DNA of 64,000 bases from Cheiracanthium punctorium (taxonomy: Eukaryota > Arthropoda > Arachnida > Araneae > Cheiracanthiidae): contig JAWZYV010010279.1 in the NCBI GenBank assembly GCA_038373885.1, positions 310,001 to 374,000 on the forward strand. The letters are read 5' to 3'. Shown here piece by piece: positions 11,301 to 21,600 of this stretch; positions within the stretch are counted from its first letter, which is position 1, and every line of letters begins with the position of its first letter. Below the pieces are notes generated by a model that ran no database searches, had not been told where the DNA came from, and saw only the letters and a program-made list of their open reading frames with translations. The position numbers and the translations under genes are program-made.

Positions 11301-14300
11301 ATCGACTAAAAAGAGAAAGGGGGGGGGGTTGAGGGTGGCACAGCCCCCCCTCACATAAAAAGAAAAGTAATTAAATTTTATTAAACCGAATCTATATGTA
11401 CATGCAAGCTTGTTATCTGTTAAAATTTTTTTTTCATAAAAATATTTCAAAGCCATTAAAATAAATCAGCAAAATTAACGGCGATGAACAATTATCTCGG
11501 AAACCAGTGCCATCCGATCCGCCATATTGTTTACAATTGGCATCGGCAAGGCAAACTTGGGTTGGCGACAACATTTTGTCGCCAAATCGGAACAGCTTTA
11601 GTATGGTCCCTTTTTGGCGATTTTTTGATTTGGCGACAAAATCTTGTCGCCAACCCAAGTTTGCCTTGCCGATGCCAATTGTAAACAATATGGCGGATCG
11701 GATGGCGCTGGTTCCGAGATAATTGATCGTCACCGTTAATTTTGCTATGATTTATTTTAATGGCTTTTAAATATTTTTATGAAAAAAAAATTAAACAGAT
11801 AACAAGCTTACATGTACATATAGATTCGGTTTAATAAAATTTAATAACTTTTCCTTTTGTGTGAGGGGGGGCTGTGCCCCCCTCAACCCCCCCCCCTTTC
11901 TCTTTTTAGTTGATTAAATTAAACAATGCAAACAAATAATATTCTAAAGGCAATACCTCACAAAATAACAAAAGAAAATTAAAATACATTTTAGCATTCT
12001 GACAAAAGACTACGTAAGCAAAATAAAAAACTAATTCAAATCATAACGAACAATGCTTATCTCGTACCTTAATTAAAATCGCTAAATTGTTTCAATATTG
12101 AAATAATAAAATCAAAATATCAAATATTATATTAATAACGGAATTATTTGTTGCTCCTACCATTAACAAATAAACAAAGGTAATAATAACAAATAAAAAC
12201 TAACAATGCTTATCACATACCTTGATTAAAATCTCTAAATTATACCAATATGGAAATAATAAATTCAAATTATTTCACTGTATAAAATATTAATAACGTA
12301 ATTATTTGTTGCTTCTACCCTTAACAAATAAACAATGGAGAACGCAAATATTAATCTGAAACGTACTATCAAAAGAATGCTTATTCATACAAAACTGTAT
12401 GTAAACAGTCAGTATTAACCTGAACAGCCGTTTTAAATTTCAAAAATAATTAAATAATAATAAAATTTAATGTAAAATAAAGCCATTAAAATAAAACCAT
12501 AAAGCACATGGCAGATCAACCATTTGAACGAACCTCCCGCGCTACGAAATACACAGGGCTCAAAAAGTTCATGAAAGGAACAAATGATCACGATTTGCCG
12601 GACGAACACGAGCACATCCGTGACGTCACGGAAGAATCCACTTTTAGCCCGAGGTTAGGGTTACCGCTCCGGAGCATCCGACGGCGGGGTTACCATATTG
12701 GCATCCTTTATCGCGCCAAAAAAAGTCGCCAAAAATAAAGCGCGCCAAAGGGACCATACTAAAGCTGTACCGCCAAATCAAAAAATTGCCAAAAAGGACC
12801 TATACTAAAGCTGTTCCGAAAAAAATCGCCAAAAAGGGACCACACTAAAGCTGTTCCTTTAACTACAAGTCGAAATTTGACTCTTAAAATTTTGGCTAAA
12901 AAAAGTGGCGAGCACTGGCAGCCACCCACCTTGCACTTAATATTTCACTAAACTCATGAAATGTGGGATCCATCCATTAAAGAATTTGCCGAGATTCACA
13001 ACCATCCTTCTTGTTACAGAATGTTTGGGGTTGGTATAACAAATAAGGATCATTACTTTGCAACAGATTCACTTCAATGAAAGAAAGAAAAAAGATGACC
13101 CAAAATGAATATTAAAATAATGGCACCTGTACGTCTTGTTGTTGTAGCGAGTCAGTACAACAGCTCCCACCAGAGCCTTGGCGATAGACTCCTTGGGGTT
13201 CCTCCCTTGCCTAGAGGCTTCGTGCATGATTTCTCTTGCGGTGACTGTTCTGAGCACCCTGAAGGAGGAGTCGCAGTTGAGCATGACACCCCCTTCATAC
13301 TCCTGCACGGCAGTCACATACCCAGGCCACACCTCCAGTTTGTGCTGAGGGACGGGCATGCTCGATTTGGGATCAAAGTAGTTTCGGCCAACCTTGAAAA
13401 TAGGAACATTTTAATGCTCGTAAAATTCTCAAATGATTAAAAACAACTACTATACTTACAACATAACTTATATACTATAAAATGAAAATTGCATATGTAA
13501 GCTCTTTTCAGTCACCATCGGTGATCACAGTTATCGTTAGTTTTGCGTCCTTGTCAGCTCCGATGTTTCGTTCTTGTCCAAGCAGCCTATGGCCCCATCT
13601 TTTGTCAATTATAACATCACAGACTGCTGTTCTGTTTTTTAATTTACAATGTTTTTGTAAAAGGAAAAAAATAATAAAAATCTTTTAGCATAAATTGAAA
13701 GGATGAAACGGCTGTTCATTTTAAAGGACATACTTATTTCCTCCGTCTTGAAATATATTCCGGCTGCTACTCATTAGCCATCGTTTTAAAAAACTAGATA
13801 AGAGCAAAAATCAAAACGTTTAGAAGTGAAAAGCCAATTCAAAAATCAATGTTTTGATTGAAATTAATTTTGATCTGTTTAGATATAAATGTACATACAA
13901 TTTTAAATGTAGTACATTGTTAGTTTAAAAATTTAAATACTCACTGCAGAATGGACCAAAAAGCTTGCCGGTCTAAATAGTCACTCCGACTATCTTGGGG
14001 GACTGATTTTTAGTATACTCTCTCTATGAGAGAAGTACTGAAATAAGTAATAACAATAACACTCCGTTTTTCTAAAACCTGCTTTTATTTAATCTCATGA
14101 CATTTTCCCATTTCCTAAAATATTTTTGAGAAATTTCATTACCACTGTCTTGGCACCTACATCTCGATGGATTGCCATTTGAACTTTAGATGCCCACATT
14201 TTTGAGCTCACACAGTACAATGTGTAAAAGGTACACTTACCTGTGTCATATTGAGTATGCGCATGACTTTCCTGAACAACAGATTATACAAATGCAGACA

Positions 14301-15032
14301 ATCGCTGTGTTGGCACACTTTGATGTACTTAATGTTGACAGTCACCGTAGTACCATCGGTGGGCATTTTGACGGAGACTTCTGTCAGGGGTGGCAATTTG
14401 CGAGGGAGGTACAGTTTGCTGCCATCGAACGTCTTCACGTTACCGATGATATCTCTCACCGACTGATCGTTCACCAAACGAAACTTCATCTTTTTGCTGT
14501 CTACAAGTGGCACGAACGATACGTGATACTCGTAAATACCCGCGTTTCCCAAGATTTTCAGGCGAACATAGTTCACTTCGAGTTTCAGTTCGGTACCTGA
14601 TGTACCACTGTACTTGCCAATGCACAGTTCTTCGACTTGAGAAGACAGAGAAGATGTGGGTGAAGGCGGGGAAGGTGGTGTAACCACCGTGGGTTTATCG
14701 GGGGTGGGAGAAGGAGCTGGCTCACTCGGAGGAGTGCTTTTGGGTTGGCCTCTTCCGATTCCGCCCAATATGCTGGTTAAGGCTAAGCCTCGTCCACGAC
14801 CGATAATTTTAGGGGCCTCGGGCGGAGGTTCTTCGGCCGCAGGAATGGCTCTCCCCCTCGACAAAGCTTTCAGCAGAGCACCACGTCCTATAGATTTCTG
14901 CTCTGGAGGCTCGGAGGGCTGGGAAGTTTCTCCGACATCTTGCCCGGGACGTCTAGGTTGGTTTTTGAGGGCAGCGAGAAGCAAGGCCCCTCGACCACCC
15001 CTACCTAATCCTTCTGGAGGTTTATCAGCCAT
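6737..15032 (-). CDS. piwi: PIWI-clade Argonaute protein, complete three-exon gene
   Basis: PIWI-clade Argonautes bind piRNAs and silence transposons in animal germ cells, either by slicing RNA or by guiding chromatin silencing. Coding exons are 15032-14241 (phase 0), 13392-13127 (ends two bases into an Arg codon) and 8384-6737. They join in frame to 901 residues plus TAA. All borders are GT-AG. Residues 1-110 carry GR/RG clusters, followed by a proline-serine linker, an N domain, PAZ (about 245-370), MID (about 560-650) and PIWI (about 660-890). The catalytic residues appear to be D668 (GLDTYHD), D738 (FRDGVGDG) and H876 (CQYAHK), so slicer activity is predicted. The C terminus is LFYL. Which paralog (Piwi, Aub or Ago3-like) cannot be settled here. 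The gene is head-to-head with a plus-strand gene at 15564. Confidence 0.95.
9098..9300. repeat. Dispersed repeat in Piwi intron 2 (copy 1 of 2)
   Basis: The stretch starting GTTTGCTATAGCAGCCCAGG and ending near a CTCAAAATTTTGGC segment recurs at 10432-10520 and continues at about 12860-12910. The second copy is split by the foldback insertion between those points. Family unknown. The uninterrupted copy acts as the empty-site reference for that insertion. Confidence 0.6.
9842..9988. repeat. Weak inverted repeat, GC-richer than surroundings
   Basis: CCATGCTAAAAAAAGG near 9844 has an imperfect complement ending near 9986 (CCTTTTTTTCAGCATTGG). The interior contains CG-rich sequence unlike the intron around it. 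It may be a small MITE, but no target duplication was confirmed. Confidence 0.3.
10524..12857. mobile_element. Large foldback element in Piwi intron 2
   Basis: The left arm (about 10524-11590) is closely matched by the reverse complement of about 11630-12768; the match includes TATATGTACATGCAAGC-like and CCGCCATATTGTTTAC segments. The module ACAGCTTTAGTATGG occurs at the left end, near the centre (about 11593) and three times in inverted or variant form at the right end (about 12755-12857). Each copy is followed by TGGCGA-rich sequence. Each arm also contains an internal duplication of about 170 bp. There is no transposase, so I call it a non-autonomous foldback of unknown superfamily. It sits inside an older dispersed repeat. 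Confidence 0.75.
13127..13392 (-). CDS. piwi: Piwi exon 2: PAZ domain core
   Basis: The acceptor TTTTCAAG precedes VGRNYFDPKSSMPVP and the donor ACAG/GTGCCA follows NNKTYR. The sequence LEVWPGYVTAVQEYEGG followed by LNCDSSFRVLRT and VLTRYNNKTYR is the standard PIWI-clade PAZ entry segment. It is 266 bases long and enters at phase 0. An ATG at 13359 lies inside this exon and is not the start. Confidence 0.92.
14241..15032 (-). CDS. piwi: Piwi exon 1: RG-rich N terminus and N domain
   Basis: It starts at ATG 15032 (MADKPPEGLGRGGRG) and ends at CAG/GTAAGT at 14241, giving exactly 264 codons. GR/RG dipeptides cluster at residues 8-15, 47-51, 58-61, 77-82 and 93-95. These are candidate symmetric-dimethylarginine sites for Tudor proteins. 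Residues 96-130 are rich in Pro, Ser and Thr and likely disordered. The rest is an N domain ending in the LYNLLFRKVMRILNMTQ helix seen before PAZ in the family. No in-frame ATG was found further upstream in the open stretch. Confidence 0.93.
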
Positions 15033-15563
15033 TTTTTACAGAACGCATCAAATAATAAGCAAAAAGGAAGCACAATTTTAATTCAGAGCATGAGAGTTTA
15101 AACAATTAACTTCAAATGATGACATGAACACGCCATTCTATTCAATTCAATTGAAAACACACAGGACAAAATGTGAAGTTGAGTTGTATCTAAATAGTTG
15201 TCCTAGTCATGGGTTCACGTATCCAGCATTAGAAAGAAAAATGACGTCATTTACGTATCCTTCGCAAGTCCAGTTTATATGTTAGGGCATTTTAATTTAT
15301 TTATTACTGTATTTAGGATCCATACATATGAAAATTTTACAATTTTTCCCACTTTGATGTTTAAAAAATAAAATAAAAGAAGCAAATAGCCTCCTAGTTT
15401 GTCCTAGTAGTAGTAGGGGGTGAGGTCTTGGGTTCAAATCCAATTAACCCATGGTTGCCATTTTCATGTTCTTTTTTCTAATAAACACAACAGAGTGTTT
15501 TATGTTATTGTGTATGTTACAAACAAAGAAACTGAAACTGGACGGAGTGGTTGGTTTGAAAAA
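15033..15563. promoter_or_regulatory. Shared upstream region of two divergent genes, with a CRE-like site
   Basis: Only 531 bases separate the Piwi start codon (15032, minus) from the plus-strand gene's start codon (15564), so both promoters probably lie here. A perfect CRE-like palindrome TGACGTCA occurs at 15242-15249. A GGTTCAAATCC stretch at 15432-15442 matches a tRNA B box but lacks a partner A box. No convincing TATA or initiator can be assigned to either gene. The same CRE octamer also occurs inside the foldback near 12622, so chance is possible. Confidence 0.4.
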
Positions 15564-15680
15564 ATGTCTGATGTAGATTTTAGAGATTCTCCGGAATGTC
15601 ATATATATCGAAGACTATTATTTAGTGAGGTTCCATATTTTGATGATGAAGTCGCTGATCTTATTAACCGGAGTTTGAGA
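15564..15680 (+). CDS. Small plus-strand gene, exon 1
   Basis: The ATG at 15564 opens 39 codons with exon-like composition, ending in DEVADLINRSLR before a GTTAGT donor. The same frame is open upstream to 15420, but an earlier start would add low-quality sequence. GTATGA four bases later is an alternative donor with a different phase. Confidence 0.5.
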
Positions 15681-18600
15681 GTTAGTATGAATTTTAATGT
15701 GTTGTCAATCGTGTTGTTTCCAGTGCTTCTTGGTCTTCCAAGATAAATATCATCCCATACTCAGTTTGCGTTTATACTTCCTCCATCTGAGTGGATAAGA
15801 CGCTGAACATAGCAGATGGCTAAAGCATATTTGCCAACTTTTATGGATCATCCGTCGGCAAAATCATACAAGCCGGTGCGCACCCCATGTAAACACGGCA
15901 ACAGTCGCTGGAGCTTGGCGGTTACCAAGCCCTAGTGACTGTTGTCAACCATTTTGCACGATTAGCAAAGTATTTTAACACATTAAAATTGTACATATAT
16001 TCCACTAACAAAAACATTAAAACAAAATACACTGTCCATATTTAACCTAAAAAACTTCAGCAAATTCAGTAACAGGCAATTTAAAATGAGCAAACAGTGC
16101 ACCGATTTTAACTTAAAAAACTACAGTAGATGTAAGTTAGTAAGAGTTAAGTAACCTAGTTGTACATCTAATGTAAACGGTGCAAATACTGGCCCATTTT
16201 CAACCAAAAAAAAAAAAACTTCGGTGGATTAAACAACCTAGTTGTACACCTCATATAAAAGTCAGTATGATTAGAATAGCACTTACGACAACATAAAATC
16301 GTCAAATTTCAATTAAAAATTCACATTAATAACCTTAAACATTGCAAAAATTCATTAAAAAGAAGCACTTACCTTTATTTTTTTTAATTAACCGCTCAGA
16401 AATGTCCCCAACACCCACCGGCTTATAACGTAAAACCAGCATGCTTTCTTTTATTTAGCTTTATATTCACACCCTATTTCTAACAAACACACACACACTT
16501 TCTTTTCATACAATAGCATAACATATTTCATTCCCTTCCATCCATAACATGAAACAATTTCGAATTCCCAAACTCACGATATATGTTCTTTTATGGTTGC
16601 CATTAAAAAATACCACCAGCAGGTTACTGGACTCCCGCTGTACATTGCCCACCCTGGCACCAGAACGATCACCAAATGAAACGTAAACACAAACATTGAT
16701 ATTTAAGCAAACACCGGATACGGAATATAGCCCTACATGAGAACCCAGACAGCCTGACTAAGGCATTCAGAGGCCCTAGGCCAAGCACTCTTTGGGGGTA
16801 CCTATACGGTCATACCTTGTGACAATATACATATTGTCACAAGGTACAAATTTTTGTTGTAATTAAGAAGCGGGCCACTTTGTTCAACAAATTTTTAATT
16901 TAAAGTCCATAAAGTTCTAATGCTCGGAAGTTTTGCTTCCGATGAGGTTGTGCCTCCGAATACAGTGTAAACAAGCACTTGATCACAGTGAAATGCATTG
17001 TAAAATTGCAACGATTTATCAATTTTCAATCATGTATTTCATCATATTTTTTCAATCATGTTTTTGTGCTAATATTTTTAAGAGGTTAAAACTATTTTAA
17101 TCATATTAAAAGGTTAAATGCACATTAAAATCCGACGGGTAGCAGCTTTCAGTGGTGGCCACCACTTTCTTCAGCACGCAGAAGAGAGTACAGCAGTCTG
17201 AAGACAGCAGGGACTGTAGAAAGTGGTGGCCGCCACTGAAAGCTGCTACCCGTCGGATTTTAATGTGTATTTTAATATTTTAATGCAAGTCCGTCCTCTT
17301 ATTTTTAATTATATTTTAATCATTTTGGAGGGTCCTAGGCCAAGGCCTAGTTGGTTTGTGGATCATTTCATATCAAATCAACCAAATCTTTTCGACAATG
17401 ACACCATCCGTCACAGATTTTGATGAAATTTGGTCCTACACGTATATAATTTCCGTATTATCTTGGCAGTCTGCCAAGACAAGCGATTTTTTGTGACTAT
17501 AAATGCCAGGCACATGAAATTATTAATGGTTTTGAATACGATTGACAACAGTTGGCAACTCATTTGACAAAAAAATAGTTTGGCAGGAATGACCGCTGGG
17601 ATAATACATGAGTACCCAAATTTATAAATTATATTGAGATTAATTAAGGGATTCAAAAGTTATGAGATTTCAAATTTCAGATGAGATGCCCGGTTGGATG
17701 CCTTCTTGAATGACACTTACGCACACATAAATAGTCATAACTTTTTTAAACATTTGTCCTTCAAACTTCAAATTTGTGATGTTTTGATAAAAACAAACCA
17801 AAAAACACATTTTGACTTAAGCAAGGTCAATATTATATATCTTTACTGCAGTAACTGTAAAGTCCATTTATTTCTCAATTTTTGTTTACAGGTTAACTTC
17901 GACAGCTAATTTTGTGAAATGCTCTATTTTTAATTTATACTAATTTTTACACACAAGTAGTTAGAGGTATGCTATAATATCTGATTAAAAATTTTTGATG
18001 GGTATTTTATAGATAAAGTTTTAAAAAATAAAATTCTGAACAAGTACACGCATCCATATTACCATGCATTGCACTATTTTCTTAAAGATCATTTATCCAT
18101 ATAATTACGTTATAAAAAAGTATATGGGTCATTCTCTGGAAAAAGGGGTATTTCAGTGATTAATATTGCAATTTTATAAAATATGAATATATGTATTTTT
18201 TTTCATATATATCTTTAAAATGTGATTTTATACAGGTAATATCACTGGCAATTCACAATTCCTAAAAATAAATATTATATACAGATTTTTAAATATTCTC
18301 ATGACAGGGGAATAATACGATGGTACAGGGGAATGATATGGTTGAACAGGGGAATGATTTGGCTGATTTCAAAATACAGAACATAAAATAATTCAGCATT
18401 TTAACAACTGAAAATTATTATTATTATTTTAATATACGAATATTTCAAAGTTGGATTAATCTTTTAGAATAAATAAGTAACTATAAGATAATGGATGATA
18501 TTGAATTTATTTAGACAGCAAGAGAGAACAATGTTTAGGTACAAGAAATGTTATTTTTCATTTTTAAATCTATCACACAAATTGTCTATGATAAAATATC

Positions 18601-21600
18601 TAGAAGAAATTGGACGAGGAGGACTTTTAATAGATACAAAATTTCATCCTTTGGTACATCCTGTATATCTGGTTATTTGGCCAGTAAAATCGGCTTCCAT
18701 TTCTGAGCATAAAGTTTATTTTTAGGTTGTCATCATTTATATCTTCAATTACACCTGTTCAAAACAAATTTCTTTATAAGTAACAGGGTAAAATCATAAG
18801 ATAGTTTGGTGATGTTAAATTAAAAAGCTCACCAGGAAACCAATTTTCATCATATACAACTGTAACCCAAGTTCCTATTATAATAGGTTTACTTTCTAAA
18901 TCAGGAGTTGATGCTTGAGAATCTTTACAATCATTAGTATTCTTAAAACAGGAAGATAAATCTACAAATGATGGTTCTGAGCTGTAATGGAGGCATTTTT
19001 CAAATGTGTCACATGTGAAACAACTTAAGTAACGTAGTTGAAGTTGAACATTTTCAATCTTATTCCAAGTGAGCTGATACAATTTCATCAGATTTGGAAT
19101 AGATGGAATCATTGTACCCTTTGGCTTCAAGTCATCTATGATATTAATATCTGCATCTGATATTTAAAAAAATTAACTTTTAAGTTTGCAGGAGATAAAC
19201 ATTGAAAGAGGGTGTTTGCTTTAATGATATCTGAGCTACGGGCTACGATTTCATCTGCTGTTCGTTTAACTGTACCTCCAATTCCATCTGCAGGACCTTT
19301 CCCATGGCCACTTTCAGTGAAATTCCAGGTCATAGACTTAAGGTTAAATTTTTGTGCAAATAATGTTAAAAAGTAAAAATTTGTTCTGTTACGATATTGG
19401 GTTGTTGGCCCATCACTTTGAAAATGAATAGTTTCAACATCAGGATACTCTCTTTTTATTAATTTTATAATTGGTGTAATGCGTGCCAAAACAGCAGATG
19501 CATCATGTCTTAATATGTCTGAGATAGTACAAAAAGATATTATTTCTTCTTGTAAAGTAGACTTATTTTGTGCATAGATCACACCTGTGTGTAGACTGAT
19601 GTGTTGTTTCGAGGCTCCAAAATGAGCACTCTGTACCTCTGATACATACTTACAAAGATCATTTTCTGAAAAGTCTACAACAACTGAAACTTCGCTTGGA
19701 TTAAGTGATATTCTTAAAGCTTTCATACATTTAAGCTGGTGCGAATAATTATATCTGTGCTTTAGAAAAGCATTCAGTTTAGTCTGGGCTTCATTGATTA
19801 AAACTTCTGCAGATGCAATTATTTTCTTCTTCATAGTAAATTTTACTTTGATCGTTTTATCTTTTTTCTTTCTTTCCTGTGTTTCGGTCGACCATTGGTA
19901 ATAAAACGTTTCTTCTTTTTTTTATCCTGTTCAACTGTAATGGGTAGCATTTTATGTTTGCAACGACTGCACTGCCGATACATACAGGCTTTGGATGATA
20001 CGTCACAACAAACTGTTGCACTTGCATCATGTGCATTATTTTGATGTATTAACTTTAGATAGTGGAGTTTATCAATAATGTATTGGAAATTGGCATGCTT
20101 TATACATAAACAAGTATCCCAGTCACCTACTTTTTCTTTAATAATCCAAAAAGGTCGTACCTGACAAAATGTTATATAACTAATATACTTATGTTTTTTT
20201 ATGTATTTCGTGTACAAATTTCTTAGACTATCAGAAAGGTACCTTTTCTGTTTCTTTTGTTTACCCTTTGTAATAAAATCTTTTTTCCCCGAGAGAGAGA
20301 GAAATAAATTTAAATATTTACATGCAATGTCAAAGCAATAAATTTTTAAAAAAGTTCTGATGGAAGGTGATTTTTTTAAAAATTCAGTTTTGTTAACCCT
20401 AATTTTGTTGCACACCACCTGCATTTCTTAAATCTTTCAATTAATACATTTAAAATTTTTATCCTAATACATTTCCCATCATTCGATCATTCCCCTGGTT
20501 GTATCATCATTCCCCTGTTTTAATCATAGACAGGGGAATGGTGTTTTTTTTAATTTGAACTGGTCTAGTAATTGAACGGTAGAACAAAGAAGTTCCAAAA
20601 TGCATGCATATAAAGAAACACTAATATTAAAGCAATAAAAAATTATAATAAATGCTTACTTTAATTACAGCTTTAAAATCTTGAACCAGGGTAATGATGG
20701 TGAATAAAAATATTTTTAAAAAACAAAACTTCAGAATACTATAAACTTGCAGACAAAATGGCTGAAACATTCACACTTCTACACAGCTTCTATCTCATTG
20801 GTCAGAAGTAAGTTATTACTTTGAGTTTAATTCCAGAGCATCTATCAGGATTATTTCTAACTATTTTCAAAAAATCAGGGGAATGATGTTAGCACTTAGG
20901 GACAAGTTTCTTTTTATTATTCCAAGAGATGTGTTACAGCATAGCTTTTCTGCATTTTTCCTCTTATAAAGAAACTAATTGCAATTATTAACTTATACAT
21001 GTAATAAATTAATCATGTTTAATTCTAAAAATACAGGCTGATTCAAACTCTACAAACAAAAAATTAGGTTTGGGGACAGTCAGGGGAATGACACATTTAC
21101 TGTAAATTTCAATTTTTTAAAATTTTATAATAGTTTTTTTATGAAATGATGCAGTTAAAAGATAGAGTACATGTCCAGCTTATAATGAAAATACATTGTC
21201 ACAGAAAAATGTGTTCACATAAATTATAAATTTCAAAGGGACTTCATTTTTTCCCTTTTCCAGAGAATCACCCATATACAGTTTACTGATAGTATAGAAA
21301 GTGGTTATTATTATTTTTTTTTTCTATAAATATTATTCCAACAAGCTTTGAAGGAGAAATAAAGAAACTCTGTAAATAGAAACAGGTACACTTTATATTT
21401 CCTCTTAAAGAAAAAATATTTTTTGCAGAAAAATAATACTTTTTCAAATAAACTATATTTTGTATTATAAAAATGATAAGTGATTTTTTTTTTCCCTAGC
21501 AGGTGAATTTCGCATAAAATCATCCAGCATTTTTAATGACAAATCAATTCAACTTTCATGCATATTTAATAAAAATATACTTCACTTAATAAATTGAATT

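Noticed and set aside
12618..12633. CRE-like palindrome CCGTGACGTCACGG as a regulatory site
   Set aside because: It lies inside the foldback element, so it is probably a transposon sequence and warns against over-reading the CRE at 15242.
12508..12738. 76-codon plus-strand frame
   Set aside because: It falls in the right arm region of the foldback, with no domain or splice support.
14656..15081. 141-codon Gly/Pro/Arg-rich plus-strand frame
   Set aside because: Antisense of the RG-rich and proline-rich Piwi first exon; its composition is a by-product of that strand.
15432..15442. tRNA gene suggested by a perfect B box GGTTCAAATCC
   Set aside because: No A box, stems or acceptor could be matched around it.
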